From Bacteroidales bacterium (GTDB lineage Bacteria > Bacteroidota > Bacteroidia > Bacteroidales > UBA932), in NCBI GenBank assembly GCA_017477465.1, contig JAFUVU010000055.1, positions 1 to 58,860 on the forward strand: a DNA stretch of 58,860 bases, in the 5' to 3' direction. Both the position numbers and the translations under genes were made by a program. The number at the start of each line of letters is the position of its first letter. Position 1 is the first letter of the stretch. Below, piece after piece: positions 41,145 to 50,107 of the stretch. The notes under the pieces are model-generated. The model made no database searches. It was not told the origin of the DNA and was given only the letters and a program-made list of their open reading frames with translations.

Positions 41145-42329
41145 TTATTTGACGCGCAGGATTCTGCGCGTCTTTTTTGTTACCCTGACGCTGTTGTCGA
41201 TGCAGTAGGGGATTACTGCCAGGATGTGATGACGGTCCGCGCTGTCCCGAAGAAGAGGCACGAAAGGCTTCTCGTCGGCGCTGATGTGATGGTCCGTGAA
41301 CCAGTCTTGCATTTTCTTTCGGCCTGGAGCTCCCAGCGGCTTAATCCAGTCTCCACTCTCCCATGGGCCGATGAACTTTGACGCTGTCCCGTCCCGAAGC
41401 AAACTCTCGCATGCCTCAGGCGACAATTTGTCAGCATCCAGAATCAGTGTCCCCGGAGCTTGTCTGACCGGCTGGGTTCCGTCCCATAACTCCTCGGAAA
41501 AACTAATGATGCCATTTTCTCCTACTACGCACAGAGGGTGGTGGACCTGGTCCACAGTGTTCTGGTGTTGATGGTAACCTCCTTGGACCTGGTCCACCCC
41601 TCGGCTCACCCCTGGATTACCTTCTGGGTCCACCCCTGGGTCCACCCCTCGGCCCACTCTTTGGTCCAAACTTGGGTTCAGATTCTTGAGTTGTTCTGAG
41701 AACTGCTGCATATTCCGGTTCAGGACCTTCACGAAACTGGGGTTGATCTCTTTGAAGATCGGAAATACCAGGTTGCGGATTTTGTTGCGTTTGTAGTCGT
41801 TGAGGGCGTTTGTCGCATCTTCGCGCCAGGAAAGCCCGTTCTCGGCGGCAAAGGCTACGATGTCGTCCCTTGTCATGCCAAGAAGAGGGCGGAGAAGCGG
41901 AATGTCGGCAAAATCGGGGTCGGGGATAAAGCCGGAAGCTTTCATGCCGATTAGACCTCGCAGGCCGGTGCCGCGTAACAAATTCAGAATCAGCGTTTCT
42001 GCGTTGTCATTGGCGTTGTGCGCAACTGCGACGCCGGAGTAGCCATGTTCGCGGCAAAGCTGTCCGAACCAATGATAGCGCAGGCGGCGGGCCGCCATTT
42101 CTATCGAGATGCCTTCGGAGGCTGCAAATGCCTGAGTGTCAAAGTGTTTTACATGGCAAGTGATGCCATGTGACGCAGCCCAGGAGCGGACCAATGCTTC
42201 GTCGGCATCGCTGTCGGCCCCTCTTAGACGGAAGTTGCAGTGCGCAATGGCGAAAGGCCCGCCTTCCAGACGGACCTTTTCTGCCAGGCACATTGAATCT
42301 ATGCCTCCGCTGACTGCAACGAGGAGCAT
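41145..42329 (-). CDS. tilS: tRNA(Ile)-lysidine synthase with repeat-derived insert
   Basis: 394 residues. LLVAVSGGIDSMCL is the PP-loop, followed by IAHCNFRLRGADSD, AVAHNANDNAETL and GTGLRGLIGM, the N-type ATPase of TilS. It puts lysidine at position 34 of tRNA-Ile(CAU). Residues ~213-263 (DQRVGRGVDPGVD ... QGGYHQHQ) are a low-complexity stretch encoded by GGACC-GGTCC repeats (41540-41690) where the family has its central domain; after it the C-terminal domain (LILDADKLSPEA, KFIGPWESGDWIKPLG) resumes in frame. The gene follows DUF3078 by 3 bp in the proS operon. Confidence 0.9.
   Translation of the reverse strand: MLLVAVSGGIDSMCLAEKVRLEGGPFAIAHCNFRLRGADSDADEALVRSWAASHGITCHVKHFDTQAFAASEGISIEMAARRLRYHWFGQLCREHGYSGVAVAHNANDNAETLILNLLRGTGLRGLIGMKASGFIPDPDFADIPLLRPLLGMTRDDIVAFAAENGLSWREDATNALNDYKRNKIRNLVFPIFKEINPSFVKVLNRNMQQFSEQLKNLNPSLDQRVGRGVDPGVDPEGNPGVSRGVDQVQGGYHQHQNTVDQVHHPLCVVGENGIISFSEELWDGTQPVRQAPGTLILDADKLSPEACESLLRDGTASKFIGPWESGDWIKPLGAPGRKKMQDWFTDHHISADEKPFVPLLRDSADRHHILAVIPYCIDNSVRVTKKTRRILRVK
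41151..41178 (+). terminator. Intrinsic terminator of gpmI-lpxD
   Basis: GACGCGCAG-GATT-CTGCGCGTC, a perfect 9-bp stem, followed by six T. It lies within the last ten codons of the convergent tilS gene (ending TRRILRVK). Confidence 0.9.
41542..41690. repeat. GGACC-GGTCC palindromes inside tilS
   Basis: TGGACCTGGTCCA occurs at 41542 and 41584 (42 bp apart), followed by degenerate GGGTCCACCCC units up to ~41690. It is the same palindrome as the intergenic array 5009-5186. The coding frame is preserved through the whole block. Confidence 0.85.
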
Positions 42330-42332
42330 CGG

Positions 42333-43412
42333 CTAACGCTTGTGCGAGATTGTGTAAGTGAAGCCGAACTCCAGGAACTCCTTGAACTGTACGCCCTTGG
42401 TGTCTGCCTTGCCGTCCTTGTCGGAGTCACGCACAATTACGAGAGGATCGTAGATCAGGTTGGTTGAGACGGTGAGGGCAAAGAATTTGGCAAGCTTCCA
42501 GAACACTTTGTTATCCCAGGTGATACGGGGCTCTACCTTTGGAGTGAGGTAGTTGTAGAAAAGGGTGAGCTGGGTTGTATAGGAGAAGTTGTCGTTGATC
42601 ACCCAGGAAGCGTCGGCCTTAATCTGGGCACCGAGTTCGAAGCGGGCTGCACGGAACTGGTCGTATGCGCTTTCGGTGTAGGCTGCTTTTTTGTCAGTGT
42701 AGGAGCTTCCGGGGATGAGATCCATACCGTAAGTGTAGCGAAGTTCAGGAATGCCGACGATGACTGCGCCACCAGTGAGAGGTGCGAAGTTGAGGGAGAA
42801 CCAAGGGGCGGGGGTCCACAGGAGACCGATACCGAGGTTGATGTAAGCCGGGGCGAAGAGGCCGGACTTGAGGACGCGTGCGCCGAGCCAGTCGTTGGTG
42901 CTGGGTTCGATTACATTGCCGTCGGCATCTTTCTGGGTTGCAGGGGTTTTGTAGTCGTAGTTATTGTAGAACTGGGTTTTGAAGTCGAAGCTGGCCGAAT
43001 ATGCCAGGTGCTTCACTGGAGTTTCATAACCCCATTTGGATTCGAAGTAGATGCGGTCCTTGTTGGTTTGAAGGATGGGCTTGTCGGCACTGTAGAGGAA
43101 ACCGTAGTCTAACTGCAAACGGTTGGTTCCAAGGAGCTTGTCCTTTGCGAAATTGGCGCTGGCGTCAATATTTGCGGCAAGGGTGAAATTGTTGTAGCCG
43201 CCCGCTGCCCACTGGCTCAGATATGTCTGGCCGAAGTTGATATTTGTGAGGATGGTGTTTGTCCAATATTTGGGCTTTTCCACGACTGCGGGCACATCGT
43301 CGGCTGCGCTGAGTGCAGCGGCGGCGGCAGCGGCGGCCTCCTGAGTGTTCTGGCCGAAAACCGTCCAGCTGGCCACGAGGGCCGTGCTTATGAGTGCGAA
43401 TACTTTTTTCAT
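42333..43412 (-). CDS. DUF3078 family outer-membrane protein
   Basis: 359 residues, signal peptide MKKVFALISTALVASWTVFG. Alternating aromatic/polar strands (NFTLAANIDASANFAKD, RLQLDYGFLYSADKPILQ) and a C-terminus ending in FLEFGFTYTISHKR suggest an outer-membrane beta-barrel; the family is DUF3078, common in Bacteroidetes. Function unknown. Ala-rich after the signal (AAAAAALSAADD). It lies between proS and tilS in one operon. Confidence 0.8.
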   Translation of the reverse strand: MKKVFALISTALVASWTVFGQNTQEAAAAAAAALSAADDVPAVVEKPKYWTNTILTNINFGQTYLSQWAAGGYNNFTLAANIDASANFAKDKLLGTNRLQLDYGFLYSADKPILQTNKDRIYFESKWGYETPVKHLAYSASFDFKTQFYNNYDYKTPATQKDADGNVIEPSTNDWLGARVLKSGLFAPAYINLGIGLLWTPAPWFSLNFAPLTGGAVIVGIPELRYTYGMDLIPGSSYTDKKAAYTESAYDQFRAARFELGAQIKADASWVINDNFSYTTQLTLFYNYLTPKVEPRITWDNKVFWKLAKFFALTVSTNLIYDPLVIVRDSDKDGKADTKGVQFKEFLEFGFTYTISHKR

Positions 43413-43427
43413 ATTTAGGGTATTAAG

Positions 43428-43454
43428 ATTTCTCGACTATGCTCGAAATGACAA
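43428..43454. repeat. CATTTCGAGC-type repeat between proS and DUF3078
   Basis: Minus strand: GTCATTTCGAGCATAG followed by TCGAGAAATCT, with ATTTC/GAAAT arms. Same element family as the copies at 149, 4839, 8083, 11654 and 35979. It fills almost all of the proS-DUF3078 gap. Confidence 0.75.
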
Positions 43455-44933
43455 TTAGTACGAACGGGCGAAAAGGACTCTTTGGTGGGAAGGCTTGCCG
43501 GTGTAGACGCATTTGCCTTCTTCCATGCAGACGGCGCTGTCAACGGGGATGCAGCGGATTGTGGCCTTTGTCTCTTCCTGGATTTTGGCCTCGGTCTCGG
43601 CTGTGCCGTCCCAGTGGCAGAGGAGGAAGCCTCCCTTCTCGATTTCTTCCTTGAACTGCTCCCAGGTGTCAACCTTACGGATGGAAGCGTCGCGGAATTC
43701 GAGAGCCTTGTTGTAGATGCTCTTCTGGATATCGTCAAGAAGGCCGATGATTCTGTCTTCCAGGCCTTCGATAGGCTCGGAAATCTTTTCCAGGGTATCC
43801 CTGCGGGCAACTTCCACGGTGCCGTTCTGAAGGTCGCGCGGGCCCATGGCAAGACGTACGGGAACGCCTTTGAGCTCCCATTCGGCAAATTTGAAACCGG
43901 GGCGGAGGGTGTCCCTGTCGTCGATTTCTACGCTGTGGCCTTTGGCCTCGAGGGCTTTTTTGACCTCGTACATTTTGTCGAGTACTGCGTTGTGCTCCTG
44001 CTCTGTCTTGTAAATGGGGACCATGACCACCTGGATGGGGGCCAGGGCCGGAGGAAGAACCAGGCCGTTGTCGTCGCCATGGGCCATGATGAGGGCGCCC
44101 ATCAGACGGGTGCTCACGCCCCAGGATGTGGCCCAGACGTAGTCCTGCTTGCCTTCGTTGTTGGTGAACTGGACGTCGAAGCTCTTGGCGAAGTTCTGCC
44201 CGAGGAAGTGGGAAGTGCCGGCCTGCAGGGCCTTTCCGTCCTGCATCAAGGCTTCGATTGTCATGGTGTCGAGGGCGCCTGCGAAGCGTTCGCCGGGGCT
44301 CTTATGGCCGACAACCACGGGAAGTGCCATCACCTCGCGGGCGAAGCGGGCATAGACATTGACCATCTGCTCCTTGCGCTCTTCGGCCTCCTCAGCTGTA
44401 GCATGGGCGGTATGGCCTTCCTGCCAGAGGAATTCTGCGGTGCGGAGGAAAAGGCGGGTGCGCATTTCCCAGCGAACCACGTTGCACCACTGGTTGCAGA
44501 GGATGGGGAGGTCCCTCCAGCTGTGCACCCAGTTTTTATAGGTATTCCATATAATTGTTTCCGATGTGGGGCGTACTATGAGTTCCTCTTCCAGTTTTGC
44601 CGATGGATCCACGACGATGCCGTTGCCGTCGGGGGCGTTCATGAGGCGGTGGTGGGTGACTACGGCGCACTCTTTGGCGAAGCCGGCCACGTGTTCCGCT
44701 TCACGGCTGAAGAAGGATTTGGGGATGAACAGGGGGAAGTATGCGTTCTTAACGCCTGTCTCCTTGAACATGCCGTCCAGGATGCCCTGCATCTTTTCCC
44801 ATATTGCGTATCCGTAGGGCTTGATTACCATGCATCCGCGTACTGCCGACTGTTCTGCAAGGTCTGCCTTTACTACCAGGTCGTTATACCATTGGGAGTA
44901 ATTGTCCGACCTTTTGGTTACCTCTTTTGCCAT
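43455..44933 (-). CDS. proS: Prolyl-tRNA synthetase (short, eukaryote-like type)
   Basis: 492 residues, class II. Motif 2 [20 protein letters not shown] and motif 3 are present, the anticodon-binding domain ([20 protein letters not shown]) follows, and a C-terminal Zn-type domain ends FARSY, as in the archaeal/eukaryotic-like ProRS (no INS editing domain). A 107-nt leader with hairpins lies upstream (-7 box 45041-45048). First gene of proS-DUF3078-tilS. Confidence 0.95.
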   Translation of the reverse strand: MAKEVTKRSDNYSQWYNDLVVKADLAEQSAVRGCMVIKPYGYAIWEKMQGILDGMFKETGVKNAYFPLFIPKSFFSREAEHVAGFAKECAVVTHHRLMNAPDGNGIVVDPSAKLEEELIVRPTSETIIWNTYKNWVHSWRDLPILCNQWCNVVRWEMRTRLFLRTAEFLWQEGHTAHATAEEAEERKEQMVNVYARFAREVMALPVVVGHKSPGERFAGALDTMTIEALMQDGKALQAGTSHFLGQNFAKSFDVQFTNNEGKQDYVWATSWGVSTRLMGALIMAHGDDNGLVLPPALAPIQVVMVPIYKTEQEHNAVLDKMYEVKKALEAKGHSVEIDDRDTLRPGFKFAEWELKGVPVRLAMGPRDLQNGTVEVARRDTLEKISEPIEGLEDRIIGLLDDIQKSIYNKALEFRDASIRKVDTWEQFKEEIEKGGFLLCHWDGTAETEAKIQEETKATIRCIPVDSAVCMEEGKCVYTGKPSHQRVLFARSY

Positions 44934-44983
44934 AATCTATTTGCTTTTTTTGCGATTTGTGCTTAATATTGTCCTTCGAAAAG

Positions 44984-45020
44984 CTTTAAAAAGGTATGGA
45001 ACTTGCATACCTATTAAAGA
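44984..45020 (-). promoter_or_regulatory. proS leader hairpin, possible attenuator
   Basis: On the minus strand CTTTAA-T-AGGTATG-CAAGTTC-CATACCT-TT-TTAAAG forms a two-part stem whose upper part is followed by TTTTT. It lies between the proS -7 box (45041-45048) and the ATG. It could act as a transcription attenuator; evidence is structure only. Confidence 0.4.
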
Positions 45021-45040
45021 CGTGCCGTTTTTTTTCGGCA

Positions 45041-45048
45041 CAAAGATA
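45041..45048 (-). promoter_or_regulatory. -7 box of proS-DUF3078-tilS
   Basis: Minus-strand TATCTTTG, 107 bp before the proS ATG. The leader also holds TGCCG-T8-CGGCA (about 45023-45040). Confidence 0.6.
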
Positions 45049-45082
45049 CATAAATTTTATTGGATAACAGGAGGAAAAGACG

Positions 45083-46399
45083 ATGAAAAAGAGTTTCCCG
45101 GTCCTAGCGGCCGCCGCTTTCGCCGCCCTTTCGTGCTCTTCGATGAGCCAGCTGCAGACACAAGTCTATGACGACGGTGTCTACACACGTCCGTCCGTGG
45201 AAGTGGCACAGACAGTCACAGACGCAGAATTGGACAATCTCCTAGCAGATACTCAGCAATCCCCGGCCTATGTACTCAGCGAAGGAGACACGTTGGTTGT
45301 CCCGGCAGGTAAGCAAGTCCGTTTCTCTACAACAAATACGCTTGTCACGGTAGTGGATACGCCGTCCTGGATATATGATTATTCATGGGCGTATCGGCCT
45401 TGGTATCTTAGGGACTATTACTATACCTGGCACAGCCCGTGGTATCACAGCTACTACAGCTGGACCTGGGATCCGTGGTACTACAGCAGCTGGTACTACG
45501 ATCCCTGGTACTATGATTCCTGGTATTACAGGCCGTGGCACCACTATGGCTATTATGGCTACTACAGCCCCTGGTATTACAGCTCCTGGTACGGCCCTTA
45601 CGACTTCTATTGGCACGACAGCTGGTACTGGGGTCATCGTTACGGCCGTTATTACGGATACGGCCCCGGCTACTACGGCTGGGGTGGCGGCAGGCCCTTC
45701 GGCATGCACAGCCGTGCGGCCCGCGTGGGCAATCGGGACGGCAACTTCGGCGTCCGTGGCGGAGCGGTCCGCAGCGGTTTCGCCCGCAGTTCCGCAGCCG
45801 GCCGCAGCGCTACGCCAAGGTCTTCTTCCGTGGCAAGGAGTTCTTCTACCCGCAGCAGCGGCGTAACAACTCGTACTGCCGGTACTTCCCGCAGCAGCTC
45901 TGTGGCACGCAGCAGCGGTACCACAACGCGCTCAGGTGCATCTTCGGTGGCTCGCAGCAGCGGCACCACCTCCCGCTCTTCATCCGCGGCCCGCTCGGCG
46001 TACTCCGGCTCGACAAGCCGCTCATCCGGCAGCAGCGTAAGCCGCTCCAGCGGCAGCACCAGCCGTTCAAGCAGCGGCTCCAGCTATCGTTCCGGCGGCA
46101 GCACCAGCCGTTCAAGCGGAAGCTCCAACTATCGCTCCAGCGGTAGCACAAGCCGTTCAAGCGGCAGCAGCTATCGTTCCAGCGGCAGTTCCTCATACCG
46201 TTCAAGCGGCAGCAACGTCCGCTCAAGCCGGTCGTCTTCCAGCAGCTCTTCCTCCAGCCGTTCGTCCGGAAGTTACTCCGGCAGCAGCTCCCGTTCTTCC
46301 GGCAGCTACTCAGGAAGCAGTTCCCGTTCATCCGGCGGTTACTCGGGTGGCAGCAGCTCCCGCTCGTCGGGTGGCAGTTCCCGCTCCGGTCGCCATTAA
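45083..46399 (+). CDS. Tyr/Trp-rich and Ser/Arg-rich low-complexity lipoprotein
   Basis: 438 residues; lipobox in FAALSCSS. Residues ~40-95 form a small ordered-looking part (AYVLSEGDTLVVPAGKQVRF). Residues ~98-205 are built of Tyr, Trp, His, Pro and Ser (e.g. WDPWYYSSWYYDPWYYDS); residues ~215-438 are Ser/Arg/Gly/Thr repeats (e.g. RSSGSTSRSSG) encoded by ~18-24-bp DNA repeats. No catalytic motif. Similar Tyr-rich proteins occur beside FadL/OmpP1 porins in Bacteroidetes, as here (gene 46415). Probably a surface or periplasmic structural or adhesive protein; role unproven. Confidence 0.85.
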   Translation: MKKSFPVLAAAAFAALSCSSMSQLQTQVYDDGVYTRPSVEVAQTVTDAELDNLLADTQQSPAYVLSEGDTLVVPAGKQVRFSTTNTLVTVVDTPSWIYDYSWAYRPWYLRDYYYTWHSPWYHSYYSWTWDPWYYSSWYYDPWYYDSWYYRPWHHYGYYGYYSPWYYSSWYGPYDFYWHDSWYWGHRYGRYYGYGPGYYGWGGGRPFGMHSRAARVGNRDGNFGVRGGAVRSGFARSSAAGRSATPRSSSVARSSSTRSSGVTTRTAGTSRSSSVARSSGTTTRSGASSVARSSGTTSRSSSAARSAYSGSTSRSSGSSVSRSSGSTSRSSSGSSYRSGGSTSRSSGSSNYRSSGSTSRSSGSSYRSSGSSSYRSSGSNVRSSRSSSSSSSSSRSSGSYSGSSSRSSGSYSGSSSRSSGGYSGGSSSRSSGGSSRSGRH

Positions 46400-46414
46400 T
46401 CCAGCTTAAGCATC

Positions 46415-48064
46415 ATGAAAAAGATATTGATTATCGCTATGGGCATGGCGGTTACCATCGGAGCCGCCGCCCAGACTTGGCAGGACGCCCTGCTTTTTTC
46501 GGAGAACAACTACGGCGGAACGGCCCGCAGCGTCGGTATCGGCAATGCCTTGACAGCCGTTGGCGGTGATGCCGGCTCAATCGGCATCAATCCTGCCGGA
46601 TCGTCCGTGGCTTCGTACTCGCAGTTCGTATTCACTCCCGGCGTCACTTTCTCAACGGTGAATGTCGCAGGGACAATAGCGGAAGGCAGTGCAGAGGCAA
46701 TCGGCCTTGGCGATAAGGTGAAAACCCCTTACAGCCGCTTCAAAGTGCCCAATGTGGGCTTCATTATCAATATGAACACCGGCAGGCGCAGCGGTTGGAA
46801 GAGGATGAGCTTCGGCTTCATGTTCAATTCAACGGCCGACTACACCTCCCGCCTCCATTCCTCCGGAGTCAATTACGACAATTCCTTCGCCGCCTCGCTT
46901 GCTTCACAGGCACAATCGGCAGGATATAAAACTGCAGATCTTTCCTCCTCCGACTGGTACAATACTCCGGCCGCATGGATGAATGTGGCGGGCTATCGCA
47001 GCGGCATGTTCGACGGACTGCCTGGCCAGGACGGCTCATACATCGCCGTGACGGAAGTCATCGATGACGACGGCAATATCCGTCTTGCAGCGCCTGTGTT
47101 CCAGAAATATGGCCAGCAGACCACGGGCTCAAAGCACGACATCCTGATGAACTTCTCGGCCAATTACAATGACAAGCTCTACCTCGGCCTCAACCTTGGT
47201 GTCACCACTTTGTCATACGGCATGTCAGAGTATTGGATGGAAATGCCCGACAACCCCGACGAGTTCCCAACCCTGAATTACGACGACGGCAGAACCGCCA
47301 CCTTCGAAAGCCTGACGATGAAGCGTAACTACCAGGCCAGCGGATCAGGTATTTACCTCAAGGCCGGCGCTATCTGGCGTCCCATGGCAGGCCTTCGCCT
47401 TGGCGCAGCCATCCAGACACCTACCCTGATGGATATAAAGGAGCGCTACGGCTTCAGCGGCACGACGGTTCTCAGCGGCAAAAGCACCACCATTCCCAGC
47501 CCGGAAGACGAGTGGGGTTACACGCTCGTGAATCCTTTCCGCTTCAATCTCGGCGTTGCGTACAGCATCGGCAGTTGGGGCCTCGTAAGTGCGGATTATG
47601 AATTTGCCGACTATTCCCACACCCACTACAAATCAAGCTCAAGCTATGCTTTCGACGACAACTTCGCCGACGTAAATGCCGATATAGCCGAGCTTCTGGG
47701 CGTGAGCCATCAGCTGCGCTTGGGTGCGGAAGTGAAGCCCCTGCCGTTCCTGGCAGTGCGTGCCGGGTACAACTACATTGGCGGCGGTCAAAGCAAGTAT
47801 TTCCAGGACAACTATGTCTATGAGCTCAGCGCATCGGACAAGGCCGCCCTTTCAAAGCACAGCGCGTCCCTCGGCCTTGGCTTCAGCTCCGGCGGTTCCT
47901 TCTTTGCCGATGCCGCCGTCCGCGTACGCTTCATGCCAAAGGACTATCTGATTCCTTATCTGTATTATGCCGACGGAGCAGTTGATGCCAATGTCCTGAC
48001 CCCGGAAATCGAGATCAAGTCCCGCATGGTTGACGCACTTGTCACTGTGGGCTGGCGTTTCTAA
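46415..48064 (+). CDS. OmpP1/FadL/TodX family outer-membrane transport protein
   Basis: 549 residues with signal peptide (MKKILIIAMGMAVTIGAAAQ). SVGIGNALTAVGGDAGSIGI followed by NPAGSSV is the FadL-type N-terminal signature; the rest alternates beta-strands to VDALVTVGWRF, a C-terminal Phe as needed for outer-membrane insertion. Bacteroidetes members are often named hemin receptors, but the substrate (hydrophobic small molecules) is not known. It starts 15 bp after the Tyr-rich lipoprotein gene and probably shares its transcript. Confidence 0.87.
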   Translation: MKKILIIAMGMAVTIGAAAQTWQDALLFSENNYGGTARSVGIGNALTAVGGDAGSIGINPAGSSVASYSQFVFTPGVTFSTVNVAGTIAEGSAEAIGLGDKVKTPYSRFKVPNVGFIINMNTGRRSGWKRMSFGFMFNSTADYTSRLHSSGVNYDNSFAASLASQAQSAGYKTADLSSSDWYNTPAAWMNVAGYRSGMFDGLPGQDGSYIAVTEVIDDDGNIRLAAPVFQKYGQQTTGSKHDILMNFSANYNDKLYLGLNLGVTTLSYGMSEYWMEMPDNPDEFPTLNYDDGRTATFESLTMKRNYQASGSGIYLKAGAIWRPMAGLRLGAAIQTPTLMDIKERYGFSGTTVLSGKSTTIPSPEDEWGYTLVNPFRFNLGVAYSIGSWGLVSADYEFADYSHTHYKSSSSYAFDDNFADVNADIAELLGVSHQLRLGAEVKPLPFLAVRAGYNYIGGGQSKYFQDNYVYELSASDKAALSKHSASLGLGFSSGGSFFADAAVRVRFMPKDYLIPYLYYADGAVDANVLTPEIEIKSRMVDALVTVGWRF

Positions 48065-48074
48065 GCCGTGATTT

Positions 48075-48107
48075 CTGCCATTTTGTCAGCAACTGAGCGC
48101 TGGCACG
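48075..48107 (+). promoter_or_regulatory. Candidate dnaK control region: palindrome plus TGGCACG
   Basis: CTGCCATTTTGTCAG (48075-48089) is a hyphenated palindrome (CTGnCA-TTT-TGnCAG), followed 11 bp later by TGGCACG (48101-48107), the -24 half of a sigma-54 promoter; the -12 half (TTCGAT instead of TTGC) is poor. No TAnnTTTG box precedes dnaK. I recall similar arrangements before chaperone genes in Bacteroidetes but cannot verify it here. Confidence 0.4.
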
Positions 48108-48114
48108 AAGTTCG

Positions 48115-48158
48115 ATAATTTGCAAGGCGTCACCCCTTCGGAGGTGGCGCCAAATTAT
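48115..48158 (+). promoter_or_regulatory. Hairpin in the dnaK 5' region
   Basis: ATAATTT pairs with AAATTAT and, inside it, GGCGTCACC pairs with GGTGGCGCC (one G-T) around a CCTTCGGA loop. It ends 27 bp before the dnaK ATG at 48186 and could influence translation or mRNA stability, for example as an RNA thermosensor. Confidence 0.5.
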
Positions 48159-48185
48159 TTGATAACAATTAAAAGAAAGTATATT

Positions 48186-50090
48186 ATGGGTAAAATTATC
48201 GGAATCGACCTTGGAACCACCAATTCTTGCGTGGCAGTGATGGAAGGCAACCAGCCGACCGTCATAATCAACAACGAAGGGCAGCGCACCACTCCTTCAG
48301 TGGTGGCATTTACCGACGGCGGCGAGCGTAAAATCGGCTCTCCTGCAAAGCGTCAGGCAATCACCAACCCTAACAACACCGTGTTCTCCATCAAACGTTT
48401 CATGGGTGAAACCTACGACCAGGTGAACACCGAAGTAAACCGCGTCCCCTACAAAGTGGTCCGCGGCGAAAACAACACCCCCCGCGTGGACATCAACGGC
48501 AAACTCTATACTCCTCAGGAAATATCGGCCATGATTCTGCAGAAGATGAAAAAGACCGCCGAAGAGTATCTCCGTCAGGAAGTTACGGAAGCTGTCATCA
48601 CCGTTCCCGCATACTTCTCCGACTCTCAGCGTCAGGCCACCAAGGAAGCCGGCCGCATCGCAGGCCTGGATGTGAAACGTATCATCAACGAGCCCACGGC
48701 AGCAGCTCTTGCCTATGGCCTTGACAAAAAGGACAAAGACATGAAGGTTGCAGTTTACGACCTCGGCGGCGGTACCTTCGATATCTCCATCCTCCAGCTT
48801 GGCGACGGCGTGTTCGAGGTTCTCTCCACTAACGGTGACACCCACCTCGGCGGTGACGATTTCGACCAGGTGATCATCGACTGGCTCGCCTCCGAGTTCG
48901 CCTCCGAGAACGGCGGAATCGACCTCAAGAAAGACCCTATGGCCCTCCAGCGTCTGAAAGAAGCCGCAGAAAAGGCAAAGATCGAGCTTTCAAGCCAGAC
49001 CTCCACGGAGATCAACCTGCCGTACATCATGCCTGTGGACGGTGTTCCCAAGCACCTTGCAAAGACCCTGACCCGCGCCAAGTTCGAGCAGCTGTCCGAC
49101 GCCCTGTTCCAGCGTTCCATCGCTCCTTGCCGTCAGGCACTTGCCGACGCCCATCTGAACCCCTCCGACATTGACGAGGTCCTCCTCGTGGGCGGCAGCA
49201 CCCGTATCCCTTACGTACAGGAACTTGTGAAGAACTTCTTCGGCAAAGAGCCCAACAAGAGCGTCAACCCCGACGAGGTGGTCGCCATCGGCGCCTCCAT
49301 CCAGGGCGGTGTGCTCGCCGGTGATGTGAAGGACGTGCTTCTTCTGGATGTTACTCCGCTGAGCCTGGGTATCGAAACCCTCGGCGGCGTCATGACCAAG
49401 CTTATCGAGTCCAACACCACCATTCCTGCCAAGAAGAGCCAGATCTTCTCCACGGCGGCCGACAATCAGCCCGGCGTAGAGATCCGCGTCCTCCAGGGCG
49501 AGCGTCCCATGGCAAAGGACAACAAGCAGATCGGCATCTTCCATCTGGACGGCATCGCTCCCGCACCCCGCGGCATCCCTCAGATTGAAGTCACCTTCGA
49601 TATCGATGCCAACGGCATCCTGAACGTCAGCGCAGTGGATAAGGCTACCGGCAAGGAACAGCACATCCGCATCGAGGCCTCGTCCGGCCTCTCCGACGCA
49701 GAAATCCAGCGCATGAGAGACGAGGCCAAGGCCAACGAAGCCGCCGACAAGGCCGAAAAAGAGCGCATCGACAAAATCAACAACGCCGACGCCCTCACCT
49801 TCCAGGCCGAAAAATTCCTCAAGGAAAACGGCGACAAGGTTCCTGCCGATGTCAAGAGCGAAGTCGAGTCCAACTGCAACCTCCTCAAGGAGGCTGTGAA
49901 GGCCCAGAACCTGGCCGACATCGACCGCTACTCCGAGGCTCTGAACAAAGCCTTCGAGAAGATGTACCAGGCCGGCCAGCAGGCCGGAGGTCCTCAGGGC
50001 GGCCCTCAAGGCCCGTTCCAGGGTGGCCCCCAGGGTCCTTTCCAGGGCGGTCCTCAAGGCCCTCAGGACCAGGGTCCCGATGAACAGTAA
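48186..50090 (+). CDS. dnaK: Molecular chaperone DnaK (Hsp70) with Gly-Pro-Gln tail
   Basis: 634 residues from [32 protein letters not shown] and [14 protein letters not shown] are nucleotide-binding motifs; [17 protein letters not shown] begins the substrate-binding domain, and the helical lid follows. It refolds proteins with DnaJ/GrpE (not in this window). The tail is not the usual acidic end but about 35 residues of GGPQGPFQ repeats finishing GPDEQ, encoded by a 24-bp tandem repeat (about 50000-50065). The frame is open upstream to 48120, but the family start is clear. Confidence 0.97.
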   Translation: MGKIIGIDLGTTNSCVAVMEGNQPTVIINNEGQRTTPSVVAFTDGGERKIGSPAKRQAITNPNNTVFSIKRFMGETYDQVNTEVNRVPYKVVRGENNTPRVDINGKLYTPQEISAMILQKMKKTAEEYLRQEVTEAVITVPAYFSDSQRQATKEAGRIAGLDVKRIINEPTAAALAYGLDKKDKDMKVAVYDLGGGTFDISILQLGDGVFEVLSTNGDTHLGGDDFDQVIIDWLASEFASENGGIDLKKDPMALQRLKEAAEKAKIELSSQTSTEINLPYIMPVDGVPKHLAKTLTRAKFEQLSDALFQRSIAPCRQALADAHLNPSDIDEVLLVGGSTRIPYVQELVKNFFGKEPNKSVNPDEVVAIGASIQGGVLAGDVKDVLLLDVTPLSLGIETLGGVMTKLIESNTTIPAKKSQIFSTAADNQPGVEIRVLQGERPMAKDNKQIGIFHLDGIAPAPRGIPQIEVTFDIDANGILNVSAVDKATGKEQHIRIEASSGLSDAEIQRMRDEAKANEAADKAEKERIDKINNADALTFQAEKFLKENGDKVPADVKSEVESNCNLLKEAVKAQNLADIDRYSEALNKAFEKMYQAGQQAGGPQGGPQGPFQGGPQGPFQGGPQGPQDQGPDEQ

Positions 50091-50107
50091 TCACTTCATC
50101 AACTGTA

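Noticed and set aside
43482-44966. 494-residue plus-strand frame opposite proS
   Set aside because: Antisense shadow of proS; His/Ala/Val-rich with no domain.
48101-48116. A firm sigma-54 promoter for dnaK
   Set aside because: Only the -24 half (TGGCACG) fits; the -12 half is TTCGA instead of TTGC, so I report only a candidate region.
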